In this document: positions 36,025 to 45,500 of the stretch, piece after piece
Layout of the letters: the number at the start of each line of letters is the position of its first letter
Numbering within the stretch: position 1 is the stretch's first letter
Assembly (NCBI GenBank): GCA_963824705.1
Contig: CAWGQE010000003.1
Span: 1,426,001-1,490,000 of the forward strand
DNA length: 64,000 nt
Source: VRUE01 sp963824705
Lineage (GTDB): Bacteria > Actinomycetota > Thermoleophilia > Solirubrobacterales > 70-9
Direction of reading: 5' to 3'
Notes under the pieces: model-generated
Databases searched by the model: none
What the model saw: only the letters and a program-made list of their open reading frames with translations
Told to the model about the DNA's origin: nothing
Program-made: the position numbers and the translations under genes

Positions 36025-38940
36025 CTAGCGCTTCCTCCCGTGCTTGCGGCGCTGTTTGCGACGTTCGCGCCGTTCTGCATTGCGCTCGCGCCGCTCTGCC
36101 GTCTCCGGGTCGACCTGCTCCACCGGGGCCTTGGTCTCACCGTTCGAAGATGGATCGCCGCCTTCGGCACGAGGCGGATCGGCCACGGCCACCGCGGCGA
36201 GCTCCTCCTCGATCTCGGCTTCGGACTCGCTGTCGTCGCTCAGCTTCGCCAGCGCCACGTCGTCGGCGTATGCCGGGACGGTTCCGTCGAACTCAGCAAT
36301 TCGCAGCCGTCGCCGCGCGTAGCCCGGCTCGCGTTCCTTCCAGGCGGTCAGCACCGGCGAGGCGATGAAGATCGACGAGTAGGTGCCCGAGATGATCCCG
36401 ACCATCATCGCGAAGGCGAAATCCTGCAACGTGGCGCCGCCGAAGATCAGCAGGGAGACGACGGCCAGCAGGGTGGTGAAGCTGGTTGCCAGCGAGCGGG
36501 TCAGCACCTCGCTCATCGAGCGGTTGACTATCTGCGAGAACGCAGCCCGCGGCATCCGCGGCATGTTCTCGCGTATTCGGTCGAAGACGATGATCGTGTC
36601 GTAGAGCGAGTAGCCCAAAATCGTCAGGAAAGCGGCGACCGTCCCGCTCGTCACCTCCCGGCCGGTGAGTGCGTAGACACCCGCGGTGATCAGGATGTCG
36701 TGGAAGAGCGCGATCAGCACTGGCACCGCGAATTTCGGGTCGAAACGGAAGGCGATGTAGGCGCAGATCACCAACAGCGAGAAGATCAGCGCGTTGCGAG
36801 CGCTGTTGGCGACCGTGGCGCCGAAGGTCGGACCGACGCTGGTGCTGTCGAATCCGTCCGCCACGATCCCGTATTCGCGTTCGAGCTCACGCTGCAAGGA
36901 GTTGATCTGGCTCGGCTTCAACGTGCTCGACTGGATCAGGAACACGTTGTCGCCCAGACCGGGGTTGCTCTCACGCTGCACCTCGGCGCCCGAGACCCCG
37001 GCCTTGCCGAGCGCTCCGCGCACACCTTCCTCGTCGGTCGGCTTGGTCAACGCCACCTCGACCCGCGTGCCGGACTCGAAATCGATCCCCAGGTTGAGCT
37101 GCTTGGTCGCCAGCGCGAGAGCGCCGACGATCAGGATGCATCCGGAGAGGGTGAAGAACCAGCGGCTCGCCCCCATGAAGTCGAAGTGCCAGCGCAGGCG
37201 CTGGCCGCCCGAAGCGCCGAGCACGCTCGGCGAGCGCAACAGTCGCGAGCGGCTCATGCTGAGCAGCAGCGCCTGGGTGAAGACGACGGCGGTGAGCAGC
37301 GAGACGATCGTGCCGACGCCAAGGGTGAAGGCGAAGCCCTTGACCCCGGCCGTCGCCAGGACGAAGAGAACGAAGGCGGTGAGCAGGGTCACGACGTTGG
37401 CGTCGACGATCGTCGCGATGCCGCGGCGGTAGCCGGCGGCGATCGCGGCCCCCATCGGGCGCCCCGCGCGCACCTCCTCCTTGATCCGCTCGAAGATGAC
37501 GATGTTGGAGTCGGCCGCTACCCCGATCGTCAGGATCAGACCCGCGATCCCCGGCAGCGTCAGGGTGATCGGAATCAGTTTGATCAGGGCGAAGAAGATC
37601 ACCCCGTAGGCACCCAGGGCAAGCGCCGCGATCAGCCCGAGGAAGCGGTAGAAGAAGAGCAGGAAGATGACGACGAGAGCAAGGCCGATGATGCCTGCCT
37701 TGATGCCCTGATGCAGGGCTTCGCTCCCCAGCGTCGCCGAGACCTGGGACTGGCTGATCAGGTTGAGGTTGATCGGCAGCGCGCCGCGCTGCAGGAAGGT
37801 GGCCAGGTCCTGGGCATCGGCAAGGCTGTTGAAGCCACCTGAGATCTGGGCGCCGGTGCGGCCGTCGATCCCGTCGGGATTTTCGGAGAAGTTGATGATC
37901 GGCCGCGTTTTGACTTCGTTGTCCAGGATCGCGGCAAAGTGGCCCGAGAGCAATTCGGCCTGTTCTCCGGAAGCCGGGCCGATCGCCCGCGCCTGGCCTC
38001 GCTGGGCGATCTGACGGGTGACTTCCTGGAAGGCATCGCGACCGTGTCCGCTGAACTGGAAGGTCACCGCCGGGCCGGAGGTTTCCCCCTGTTCCGCCTT
38101 CGGGTTGGTGATTTCCGTCCCCGAGAGCGCGGGATCGTCTTTGAACGGGTACCAGCCCGGCGCGGCGTCTTCGATCGTCTGACCCTTGCTGTCGCTCGGT
38201 TTTTCGGAGATCAGGATCGTCCCCAGTGGCACCTTGATAACGATGCCCGCGTTCTGGGGGCGTTTCTTGCCGTTGGGATCGACGTAGAGGTCTTCCCGGG
38301 TGAACTCCGGGCCGTCGATCAGCTTGTGCGGCGACAGCTTGGAGAAGAGGTAGTAGGTGGTCGACTGACTGCAGTTTTCGCAGTCGGGAACCGGCTTCTG
38401 TTCAGAGGCGATTTTTGCCGCGTTGTACTCCGAGGCAAAGGCACCCGCCGCGACCAGCTGCCCATTTTCCGCTTTGGAGGGATTGCGCCCCGCGGCTTTC
38501 CATTCTTCGGTCGCTTCTTCGATCGCCCCTTTCGGCGGTTCGCGACCGGGGACCCCGCCGATCGCCTTGGAGCGCCCGATCAGGTTCGGTTCCCAGTCGA
38601 AGAAGTAGAGACGGGCGGGCTTGGTGGCGCATTCGGTCGCCTTTCCGACGCTGGTCGCTCCCGGGATCCCCACCTGGATCTGGTCGTTGCCCACCCGGGC
38701 GACTTCGATCTCCGAGACGCCGAGCTGATCGCAGCCCGAGCGGATGATGTCGACCGCCCTTTCCATCGAGGCGTTGTCGATGGTGGGCTGCTGGGGCGTC
38801 GGCCGGCCCTGCAGGACGAGCTGGACACCGCCCTTCAGATCGAGGCCGAGCTTGGTCGGCTTGCTGGCGATTACCAACGCGGAGGCGGCGACCAGCCCCA
38901 GGACGAAGAGCAGCACGAAGAGGTTTCGGCGCCGTTTCAT
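36025..38940 (-). CDS. secDF: Fused SecD-SecF preprotein translocase accessory protein
   Basis: 971 residues. SecD is the first ~580 residues: KLGLDLKGGVQLVLQ, a periplasmic P1 domain, and helices with GLALVVIFLLFFYRFLGLIA. SecF follows (NLGIDFESGTRVEVAL, FTTLLAVVSLLIFGGATLQDFAFAMMVG, given in parts). It uses the proton-motive force to help pull proteins out of SecYEG. Many Actinobacteria keep SecD and SecF separate; here they are one frame. The end is a charged tail of Arg/Lys/Glu. A yajC gene is not seen next to it. Confidence 0.94.
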   Translation of the reverse strand: MKRRRNLFVLLFVLGLVAASALVIASKPTKLGLDLKGGVQLVLQGRPTPQQPTIDNASMERAVDIIRSGCDQLGVSEIEVARVGNDQIQVGIPGATSVGKATECATKPARLYFFDWEPNLIGRSKAIGGVPGREPPKGAIEEATEEWKAAGRNPSKAENGQLVAAGAFASEYNAAKIASEQKPVPDCENCSQSTTYYLFSKLSPHKLIDGPEFTREDLYVDPNGKKRPQNAGIVIKVPLGTILISEKPSDSKGQTIEDAAPGWYPFKDDPALSGTEITNPKAEQGETSGPAVTFQFSGHGRDAFQEVTRQIAQRGQARAIGPASGEQAELLSGHFAAILDNEVKTRPIINFSENPDGIDGRTGAQISGGFNSLADAQDLATFLQRGALPINLNLISQSQVSATLGSEALHQGIKAGIIGLALVVIFLLFFYRFLGLIAALALGAYGVIFFALIKLIPITLTLPGIAGLILTIGVAADSNIVIFERIKEEVRAGRPMGAAIAAGYRRGIATIVDANVVTLLTAFVLFVLATAGVKGFAFTLGVGTIVSLLTAVVFTQALLLSMSRSRLLRSPSVLGASGGQRLRWHFDFMGASRWFFTLSGCILIVGALALATKQLNLGIDFESGTRVEVALTKPTDEEGVRGALGKAGVSGAEVQRESNPGLGDNVFLIQSSTLKPSQINSLQRELEREYGIVADGFDSTSVGPTFGATVANSARNALIFSLLVICAYIAFRFDPKFAVPVLIALFHDILITAGVYALTGREVTSGTVAAFLTILGYSLYDTIIVFDRIRENMPRMPRAAFSQIVNRSMSEVLTRSLATSFTTLLAVVSLLIFGGATLQDFAFAMMVGIISGTYSSIFIASPVLTAWKEREPGYARRRLRIAEFDGTVPAYADDVALAKLSDDSESEAEIEEELAAVAVADPPRAEGGDPSSNGETKAPVEQVDPETAERRERNAERRERRKQRRKHGRKR

Positions 38941-38944
38941 CGCC

Positions 38945-39397
38945 TCAGCTCTCCGGCGTCAGGACGATCAGCAGGCCGCCGTCGTCGTCGTAGGCGGGAA
39001 AGACGTCGGCGACGGCTTCGGCGGGAAGATCGCCCTCGGCGTTCACGGATACCTTTTTGCCGAGCGAGCGAACTCCCCACTCGAGCGAGGTCTCGATCGG
39101 GTCGCCGTTGTCCTCGGCTTCCCACTGCAGGCCGAGGACCTCTTTGACGGGACGGCCGATCACGTCCTCGTCGGTCAGCCCGGTGAGCTCGAAGCTGCCG
39201 CGCCCGGCGTCGATGACCCGCGCCTGCTGGTCGCAGACGAAGAAGGCCGCGTTCGGTGCCGGGTAGTAATCGTCGAGCAGCTCGAATACGAAGCCGAAGC
39301 CGCATTTAGAGCAGCCCTTCGGGCGGGTGCTGAAACCGGCTGTCCGGTCCGCGCTCAGCTCCCTGTTCCCGCAGTTGGGGCAGATGAAGAAAGGCAT
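38945..39397 (-). CDS. PAS-domain protein with N-terminal zinc ribbon
   Basis: 150 residues. The start, FICPNCGNREL, and CSKCGFGF give two CxxC pairs of a zinc ribbon. The rest is one PAS domain (PAPNAAFFVCDQQARVIDAGRGSFELTG, in parts, and DEDVIGRPVKEVLGL). There is no output domain, so it may act by binding another protein or nucleic acid. It ends 4 bases before secDF, in the place where yajC lies in many genomes. Confidence 0.82.
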   Translation of the reverse strand: MPFFICPNCGNRELSADRTAGFSTRPKGCSKCGFGFVFELLDDYYPAPNAAFFVCDQQARVIDAGRGSFELTGLTDEDVIGRPVKEVLGLQWEAEDNGDPIETSLEWGVRSLGKKVSVNAEGDLPAEAVADVFPAYDDDGGLLIVLTPES

Positions 39398-39423
39398 CCC
39401 AGCACAGGCTACTGAGAGTCCGC

Positions 39424-40491
39424 TCAGAACAGACTGCGCGCTCGGTCCGGCATCGGAATCCCGAGGTGCTCATAGGCCCGCTCGGTCAGCACTCTGCCTC
39501 GCGGGGTCCGCTTCAACAAGCCCTGTTGGAGCAGGTAGGGCTCGAGCACATCCTCGATCGTGTCCTGCTCCTCGCCGATCGCTACCGCCAGGGTCGAGAG
39601 GCCGACCGGACCGCCGGCGAACTTGGTCGCCACCGTGTCGAGCAGGCTGCGGTCGCTGCGGTCGAGCCCACCGGCGTCAACCTCGAGCATCTCCAGCCCG
39701 GCGGCTGCCACCTCGCCGTCAACGCTGCCGGTGCCCTTGACCTCGGCAAAGTCGCGGACCCTCTTCAGCAGCCGGTTGGCGACCCGCGGCGTGCCGCGCG
39801 AGCGGCCGGCGATGATCCGTGCCCCCTCGGCGTCGATCTCGACTTCGAGGATGCCGGCGGAGCGCTCGATGATCTCGGCCAGGTGAGTCGGGTCGTAGTG
39901 CTCGAGCCTGTGGCTGACGCCGAAGCGGTCGCGCAGCGGCGTCGTCAGCAGGCCGGCCCGGGTGGTCGCGCCGACCAGGGTGAACGGCGGCAGCGGCAGG
40001 GTCACGGTGCGGGCCCCGGCGCCCTGGCCGAGCACGACGGGCAGCTCGCCGTCCTCCATTGCCGGGTAGAGCGTCTCCTCGACCGCCCGGCCGAGCCGGT
40101 GGATCTCGTCGACGAAGAAGACGCTGCCCGGCTCGAGCGAGGTGAGGAAGGAGGCGACGTCGGCCTTGCGCTCCAGCGCCGGGCCGGCGGTCTGCACGAG
40201 CGGCACCCCCATCTCGGCGGCGACGATGTGGGCCAGCGAGGTCTTGCCGAGCCCGGGTGGGCCGGCGAGCAAAACGTGGTCGAGCGGCTCGCCGCGGCGC
40301 TTCGCCGCCTCGATGAAGATCGCCAGCTGCTCGGTCACCTGCGCCTGGTTGACGAAGTCGGCGAGGCTCGGCGGCCGCAGCGAGCGGTCGAGGTCTTCGT
40401 CGGGGATGTCGGCGCGCGCATCGTGGATGCGAACCTCGGGCTCGCCGACGTCGCCGTCGATGCCGGGGGTACGGATCCGCTTCTCGCTCAC
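39424..40491 (-). CDS. ruvB: Holliday junction branch-migration ATPase RuvB
   Basis: 355 residues. AAA+ motor: Walker A GPPGLGKTSLAH near residue 75, Walker B FFVDEIHRL, sensor 1 VGATTRAGLL, arginine finger region PLRDRFG, and a winged helix at the end (LLQQGLLKRTPRGRVLT). It drives branch migration with RuvA. Start overlaps the ruvA stop. Confidence 0.97.
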   Translation of the reverse strand: MSEKRIRTPGIDGDVGEPEVRIHDARADIPDEDLDRSLRPPSLADFVNQAQVTEQLAIFIEAAKRRGEPLDHVLLAGPPGLGKTSLAHIVAAEMGVPLVQTAGPALERKADVASFLTSLEPGSVFFVDEIHRLGRAVEETLYPAMEDGELPVVLGQGAGARTVTLPLPPFTLVGATTRAGLLTTPLRDRFGVSHRLEHYDPTHLAEIIERSAGILEVEIDAEGARIIAGRSRGTPRVANRLLKRVRDFAEVKGTGSVDGEVAAAGLEMLEVDAGGLDRSDRSLLDTVATKFAGGPVGLSTLAVAIGEEQDTIEDVLEPYLLQQGLLKRTPRGRVLTERAYEHLGIPMPDRARSLF

Positions 40492-41081
40492 GCGGCCTTC
40501 CTTCCGGTCCCGGCCCTGCGCAGGGCACTGGCGAGCATCTCCTCGGCGTCGCCACCGTCTATCCCGTCGAGCAGCTGCTCGGCTTCCAGCGGCGCGTAAC
40601 CGAGGTTGACGAGGCCGTCGCGGGCGAGGGCGCGTGGGTCGTCATCACCGGCGGCCAGCGTCACCTCTTCCTCCAGCGCTCCGGCGACCTTCTCGCGCAG
40701 CTCGACGATGATCCGCTCCGACGTCCGTTTGCCGATCCCCGGTGCGGCTTGAAATCGTTTCGCGTCGCCGGCGGCGATCGCGCGCAGCAGCTCTCGTGCC
40801 GGGCCGCCGGAGAGCACCGAGATCGCGACTTTCGGCCCGACGCCGCTGACCGACACCAGCTGCCCGAAGAGATCGCGCTCCTCCTCGGAGGCGAAGCCGA
40901 ACAGCGCCAGCGAGTCCTCGCGTGAGACCAGCTCGGCATGCAGGAAGGCCTCGCGGCCGGTTGCCGGCACCGCCTTCAGCGTCTCGGCCGAGACCGTGAG
41001 CCGGTAGCCGACCCCGCCGGCATCGATCACGACGTGGTCGGGTCGCCGCACCATCACCTCGCCACGCACCGCTGCGATCAC
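40488..41081 (-). CDS. ruvA: Holliday junction DNA-binding protein RuvA
   Basis: 197 residues: an OB domain (MIAAVRGEVMVRRPDHVVID, GVGYRLTVS), helix-hairpin-helix motifs (LVSVSGVGPKVAISVLSG and AAPGIGKRTSERIIVEL) and a C-terminal UBA-like domain that meets RuvB (ALVNLGYAPLEAEQLL-type). Overlaps ruvC upstream and ruvB downstream. Confidence 0.96.
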   Translation of the reverse strand: MIAAVRGEVMVRRPDHVVIDAGGVGYRLTVSAETLKAVPATGREAFLHAELVSREDSLALFGFASEEERDLFGQLVSVSGVGPKVAISVLSGGPARELLRAIAAGDAKRFQAAPGIGKRTSERIIVELREKVAGALEEEVTLAAGDDDPRALARDGLVNLGYAPLEAEQLLDGIDGGDAEEMLASALRRAGTGRKAA

Positions 41082-41590
41082 CGCGCGACTCCCTCCGCCA
41101 TCTCAACGGCAGCGCGGCGACCGCTGCCGCCGCCGTGGCAGATCGCCACGGCGAGAGCGTCGGCGGCATGGTCGGGGGTTGGAAGCTCGGGCAGGCCAAG
41201 CAGGGTCCCGACCATTCTCTGAACCTGCTTCTTGCCGGCGGCGCCACTGCCGCAGACGGCCATCTTGATCGCCTGCGGCGTGTAGGTGAAGCAAGCGATG
41301 CCGGCTTGCGCGGCAGCGAGCATCGCCACTCCGCTGGCGCGGCCGACGGTCATCGCCGTCTGCACGTTCTTGCCGAAGAAGACGTCCTCGACGGCCATCG
41401 CCTTCGGCTCATGCCAGGCGATCAGCTCGGCGAGGGAGCCGTGGATCCGCTCCAGGCGGCGCTCCATCGGCAGCTCAGCCGTCGTTTCGACGACACCGCC
41501 GTCGAGAGCGACCATGCGATTGCCCTCGACCCGGACGATGCCGAAGCCAAGGTTGGCGGCGCCAGGGTCAATCCCCATCACTACTTGCAT
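41078..41590 (-). CDS. ruvC: Holliday junction resolvase RuvC
   Basis: 170 residues. RNase H-like fold with catalytic acids in MGIDPGAANLGFG, AVEDVFFGKN and the C-terminal DHAADALAVAICH. It cuts the four-way junctions moved by RuvAB. GTG or ATG choices differ by a few residues; the ATG at 41590 was used. Confidence 0.96.
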   Translation of the reverse strand: MQVVMGIDPGAANLGFGIVRVEGNRMVALDGGVVETTAELPMERRLERIHGSLAELIAWHEPKAMAVEDVFFGKNVQTAMTVGRASGVAMLAAAQAGIACFTYTPQAIKMAVCGSGAAGKKQVQRMVGTLLGLPELPTPDHAADALAVAICHGGGSGRRAAVEMAEGVAR

Positions 41591-41623
41591 GGGAAGTGAT
41601 TCTGGATAGGACCTCGGATGCCT

Positions 41624-42373
41624 CTACACCGCTAGCTGTTGAAGCACCTCGTCGGGAATATCGAAGTTGGCGTGGACCTCGTTGACGTCGTCGTCGTCTT
41701 CCAGATCTTCGATCAGGCCAAGCAACGACTTTGCCTCGTTGCCCTTGACCTCGACCGTGCTTTTCGGCTCCATCGTCACGTCCGCCGACTGGATCTCGAC
41801 CCCGCCGGTCTCGAGCGCCTCGCGGACGGCGCTGAGGCTGGCCGGCTCGCAGAGCACCCGCAGCAGATCCCCCTCCTCGCGCACGTCCTCGGCGCCGGCG
41901 TCGATTGCCGCGATCAGGTCGTCCTCGCCGTAGCGAGCGCCGTCGACCGCGAGCACGCCGCGTTTCTCGAAGATCCAGGCGACCGAACCCGGCTCGCCGA
42001 GGCTGCCGTTGTGCTTGCTGAAGGCATGGCGCACTTCGGCGCTGGTGCGGTTGCGGTTGTCGGTCAGCGCCTCGACCAGAATCGCGGCGCCGCCGGGGCC
42101 GTAGCCCTCGAAGACGACGCTCTCGATAGCGGTGGCATCGCTGCCCTCACCGGTGCCACGGTCGATCGCCCGCTGGATGTTGTCCTTGGGCATCGATGCG
42201 TCCCGCGCCTTCTGGATCGCGGTCGCCAGGGCCGGGCTGTTGTCGGGGTCGCCGCCACCGTCGCGGGCCGCCACGGTGATCGCCCGCGCCAGCTTGGTGA
42301 AGAGCTTGCCGCGTTTGGCGTCAGCCGCGCCCTTCTTGTGTTTTATCGACGACCACTTCGAATGCCCGGACAT
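41624..42373 (-). CDS. yebC: YebC/TACO1-family protein (DUF28)
   Basis: 249 residues. Starts MSGHSKWSSIKHKKGAADAKRGKLF, the fixed signature of the family, with RDASMPKDNIQRAIDRGTG and LVEALTDNRNRTSAEVRH. Members act as transcription regulators or help translation of proline-rich stretches. It is the first gene of the ruvCAB-secDF-recJ-rel series. Confidence 0.95.
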   Translation of the reverse strand: MSGHSKWSSIKHKKGAADAKRGKLFTKLARAITVAARDGGGDPDNSPALATAIQKARDASMPKDNIQRAIDRGTGEGSDATAIESVVFEGYGPGGAAILVEALTDNRNRTSAEVRHAFSKHNGSLGEPGSVAWIFEKRGVLAVDGARYGEDDLIAAIDAGAEDVREEGDLLRVLCEPASLSAVREALETGGVEIQSADVTMEPKSTVEVKGNEAKSLLGLIEDLEDDDDVNEVHANFDIPDEVLQQLAV

Positions 42374-42398
42374 CGTTTGCCATTCTATGGACTGGAGA

Positions 42399-42851
42399 AT
42401 GAGTTCAGAGACTGCAGCTCATCCACGGGTAACCAGCGCAGCCACCGGGTTGGCGGCGAGCTTCGTCTTCGTCGTCATGCTGCTCACCGCCCTGGCGCTT
42501 TGGACGGCGATCCCGGTGGGCTGGATCTGGATCGGCTCGAAGGTCGCCACGACCCAGTTCCCCGCCGCGGGCCCCTACGCCGTCGTCGGAATCGGGATCA
42601 TCCTGACGATCGTGCTCGATGCCTGGCTGATCGGTCGTCTCAACGCTCTCTACATGCGGATCACCGGCACCAACAGGCTGGCGCCGATGCGGCCGAGCTG
42701 GCTGAAGAGCATGGGTGAGAGCGAAAGCGACGAGGGACCCCGGAGCACCACCGTGGTCGAGGCGGTGATGATGGGCTCGGTGCTTCTCGCCGGCGTCGTC
42801 TTCGTCGGCTGGTTCTTCCTGCTGGCGGGGTCCCCGATCCCCAAGCAATAG
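42399..42851 (+). CDS. Integral membrane protein of unknown function
   Basis: 150 residues with about three membrane helices (FVFVVMLLTALALWTAIPVG, YAVVGIGIILTIVLDAWLIG, VMMGSVLLAGVVFVGWFFLL). The ATG at 42399 has GGAG just before it; the open frame upstream is antisense yebC. It lies only 25 bases from the divergent yebC start, so the two promoters must overlap. No family recognised. Confidence 0.72.
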   Translation: MSSETAAHPRVTSAATGLAASFVFVVMLLTALALWTAIPVGWIWIGSKVATTQFPAAGPYAVVGIGIILTIVLDAWLIGRLNALYMRITGTNRLAPMRPSWLKSMGESESDEGPRSTTVVEAVMMGSVLLAGVVFVGWFFLLAGSPIPKQ

Positions 42852-42861
42852 CCAGGCCTGC

Positions 42862-43965
42862 CTAGACGACGAACTTGCCGTCTTCCTGCATCACCGTCCC
42901 GTCGACTTCGAGCTTGCCACCGAGGCGCAGGTCGCAGACCAGGTCGGTGTGCACAGCCGACTCGTTGACACCGCCCGACTCGGGATAGCTCTTGCCGACC
43001 GCCAGGTGGACGGTGCCGCCGAGCTTCTCGTCGAGGAGGACCTCGCGGGTGCCGCGGTCGATCGCGTAGTTGGTGCCGATCCCGAGCTCGCCGAGGCGGC
43101 GGGCGCCGTCGTCGGTGTCGAGCAGCTCGACCAGGAACTCCTCCCCCCGCTCGGCGCTCGCATCGACGACCTTGCCCGCCTCGAAGCGCAGCCGCACGCC
43201 GGCGACCTCGCGACCGCCGATCGTCGCCGGCAGGTGGAAGGTCACCTCTCCCTCGACCGAGTCCTCGACAGGCCCGGTGAAGAACTCGCCGTCGGGCATG
43301 TTGTGGCGGCCATCGCAGGGGATGAACGTGCGACCGGCGATCCCCAGCTTGATGTCGGTGCCGGGCGCCGTGACCCGCACCTCCTCGTGGCCCTGGATCC
43401 ACTCGGCGAGCCGCACCGTCTCGGCCGAGGCGCGCTGCCAGGCGGTCAGCGGATCCTCGTCGTCGGCAAGGCAGGCGGCGTAGTAGAAGTCCTCGTAGTC
43501 GGTCAGGCTCATCTCCGCCTCCGAGGCATAGGCGTTGGTCGGGAAGAGCGTGTAGCACCAGCGGAACTCGCCCTTGGCGCTGCGCTCCATCGCCCGTCCG
43601 AGCAGCTCGCCGGTGGCGATCTGACGGCGCGACTGGCGCTGCGGCGGCACCCCGGAGAGCTCGCGGGTGTTGGTCGAGGCGCCGACCGCGATCCGCACGT
43701 CGACGTTGTCGAGCAGCCATTCCGAGGTCGGTGAGATCCACTCCAGTTGAGCGTCGGAGGCGTGCTTGTAATAGGCGGCGCTCTGACCCTCCAGGGAGAC
43801 GTTCATGACTGGGTTGGCGCCAGCTTTCAGCACCTCCTCGTAGACCGCGAGGAGCAGTGGCGCCGCGGCGCTCTCGCCGTCGATCGAGACGACCTCGCCC
43901 TCCTTCACCTCGGTCGAGTAGCCAACCAGGATCTTCGCCAGCCGTTCCGCTCTCGGGTCTCTCAC
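42862..43965 (-). CDS. M29-family aminopeptidase
   Basis: 367 residues from the GTG at 43965. Starts VRDPRAERLAKILVGYSTEVKEGE, as in AmpS/AmpT enzymes; metal and catalytic residues are in FFTGPVEDSVEGEV, GIGTNYAI and ESAVHTDLVCDLR. It removes N-terminal residues from peptides with two divalent metals. The start overlaps the pdxT stop (GTGA). The upstream part of the open frame is a shadow of pdxT. Confidence 0.9.
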   Translation of the reverse strand: MRDPRAERLAKILVGYSTEVKEGEVVSIDGESAAAPLLLAVYEEVLKAGANPVMNVSLEGQSAAYYKHASDAQLEWISPTSEWLLDNVDVRIAVGASTNTRELSGVPPQRQSRRQIATGELLGRAMERSAKGEFRWCYTLFPTNAYASEAEMSLTDYEDFYYAACLADDEDPLTAWQRASAETVRLAEWIQGHEEVRVTAPGTDIKLGIAGRTFIPCDGRHNMPDGEFFTGPVEDSVEGEVTFHLPATIGGREVAGVRLRFEAGKVVDASAERGEEFLVELLDTDDGARRLGELGIGTNYAIDRGTREVLLDEKLGGTVHLAVGKSYPESGGVNESAVHTDLVCDLRLGGKLEVDGTVMQEDGKFVV

Positions 43966-44543
43966 GTCTCCGCCCTCTCCCGCGCGTCGCTCCGCGCCTT
44001 GGTGGTTATGGCCATGAACAGCGCATGCAGCCTCGAATCGTCGGTCAGCTCCGGATGGAAAGCGCAGGCGAGGACGCTGCCCTCGCGCACCGCGACCGGG
44101 TGCCCCTCGTAGGAGGCGAGCACCTCGACCCCGGGACCGTAGCGCTCGACCCAAGGAGCGCGGATGAAGACTGCGCGCAGCGGCTCCTCGCCGATCCCTT
44201 CGACGGGCAGATCCACCTCGAAGCTCTGCATCTGGCGCCCGAAGGCGTTGCGCCGTGCGCTCACGTCGAGCAGGCCGAGGTGATCCTCGTCGCAAACGAT
44301 CATCCCGGCGCAGGTCCCGAAGACCGGCTTGCCCCGCGCGTGATGCCCACGGATCGCCCCATTCAGGCCAGTCGATTCGATTCCCTTGACGATCGTGGTG
44401 CTCTCCCCACCGGGAATCACCAGTCCATCGAGCCCCTCCACGTCAGCCGGAAGCCTGACGTCCCTCACCTCAGCTCCAAGCCCACGGAGCATCTCCATAT
44501 GCGCTTCGAATCCGCCCTGAATGGCAAGAACTCCGATCAGCAT
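43962..44543 (-). CDS. pdxT: Pyridoxal 5'-phosphate synthase glutaminase subunit
   Basis: 193 residues. Class I amidotransferase: GVLAIQGGFEAHMEML, IPGGESTTI, the nucleophile in GTCAGMIVC, and a C-terminal CAFHPELTDD His-Glu. It supplies ammonia to PdxS. Lies 44 bases after pdxS, same strand. Confidence 0.96.
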   Translation of the reverse strand: MLIGVLAIQGGFEAHMEMLRGLGAEVRDVRLPADVEGLDGLVIPGGESTTIVKGIESTGLNGAIRGHHARGKPVFGTCAGMIVCDEDHLGLLDVSARRNAFGRQMQSFEVDLPVEGIGEEPLRAVFIRAPWVERYGPGVEVLASYEGHPVAVREGSVLACAFHPELTDDSRLHALFMAITTKARSDARERAET

Positions 44544-44587
44544 CCCTAGCCTGCCTTCCCCCCCTGACAGGACCCGCGGCCAGGGCG

Positions 44588-45475
44588 CTAAGCGCCACGA
44601 TCCTGCAGAAGCGCATCCGCAGCGGCCAGCTCGGAGATCTCCAGGCCGGGCATCGCCTCGCCGAGCCCGATCGACGCCGCCGTCACCCGCTCGGGGTCGT
44701 TGAAATGGGTGGTCGCCTCGACGATCGCGCGCGCGCGTCGCTCGGGGTCGGCGCTCTTGAAGATCCCCGAGCCGACGAAGTTCCCCTCGGCACCAAGCTG
44801 CATCATCAGCGCCGCGTCCGCCGGCGTGGCGATGCCGCCGGCGCAGAACATCGGCACCGGCAGGCGCCCCTGCGCGGCCACCTCATGAATGACTTCGAGC
44901 GGCGCCTGGTGCTCCTTGGCGGCCCCGGCCAGCTCCTCCGGCCCGAGCTGGGCCAGATGCTTGATCCCGCCGACGATCTCACGCATGTGGCGAACCGCCT
45001 CGACCACGTTGCCGGTGCCGGCCTCGCCCTTGGAGCGGATCATCGCCGCGCCCTCGCCGATCCGCCGCAGTGCCTCGCCGAGGTTGGTCGCGCCGCAGAC
45101 GAAGGGCACCTCGAAGGCGAGCTTGTCGATGTGGTGGCGCTCGTCAGCCGGGGTAAGCACCTCGGACTCGTCGATGTAGTCGACCTCGAGCGCCTGAAGG
45201 ACCTGGGCCTCGGCGAAGTGGCCGATCCGCGCCTTGGCCATCACCGGGATCGTCACCGCCTCCTGAATTCCCTTGATCATCGCCGGGTCGGACATGCGGG
45301 CGACCCCGCCGTCGCGGCGGATGTCGGCGGGAACGCGCTCCAGCGCCATCACCGCACAGGCTCCGGCCGCCTCGGCGATCCGTGCCTGCTCGGGGGTGAC
45401 CACGTCCATGATCACCCCGCCCTTCAGCATCTCGGCGAGGCCGGTCTTGACTCGGAAAGTTGCGCGCTCGGTCAC
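44588..45475 (-). CDS. pdxS: Pyridoxal 5'-phosphate synthase lyase subunit
   Basis: 295 residues. The TIM barrel is almost invariant: KGGVIMDVVTPEQARIAE, GGVARMSDP, IDESEVLTPADE, VPFVCGATNLGEALRRI, IRSKGEAGTGN and VGSGIFKS. It builds vitamin B6 from ribulose/ribose 5-phosphate, glyceraldehyde 3-phosphate and ammonia. First gene of the pdxS-pdxT-aminopeptidase series. Confidence 0.97.
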   Translation of the reverse strand: MTERATFRVKTGLAEMLKGGVIMDVVTPEQARIAEAAGACAVMALERVPADIRRDGGVARMSDPAMIKGIQEAVTIPVMAKARIGHFAEAQVLQALEVDYIDESEVLTPADERHHIDKLAFEVPFVCGATNLGEALRRIGEGAAMIRSKGEAGTGNVVEAVRHMREIVGGIKHLAQLGPEELAGAAKEHQAPLEVIHEVAAQGRLPVPMFCAGGIATPADAALMMQLGAEGNFVGSGIFKSADPERRARAIVEATTHFNDPERVTAASIGLGEAMPGLEISELAAADALLQDRGA

Positions 45476-45500
45476 GCCGCCAATATTACGGGGGCGGTCG

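Noticed and set aside
35176..37842. Long plus-strand open frame opposite secDF and recJ
   Set aside because: Antisense shadow; composition is Arg/Asp/Glu/Gly-rich, with no recognisable motif, while the minus-strand frames are clear SecDF and RecJ.
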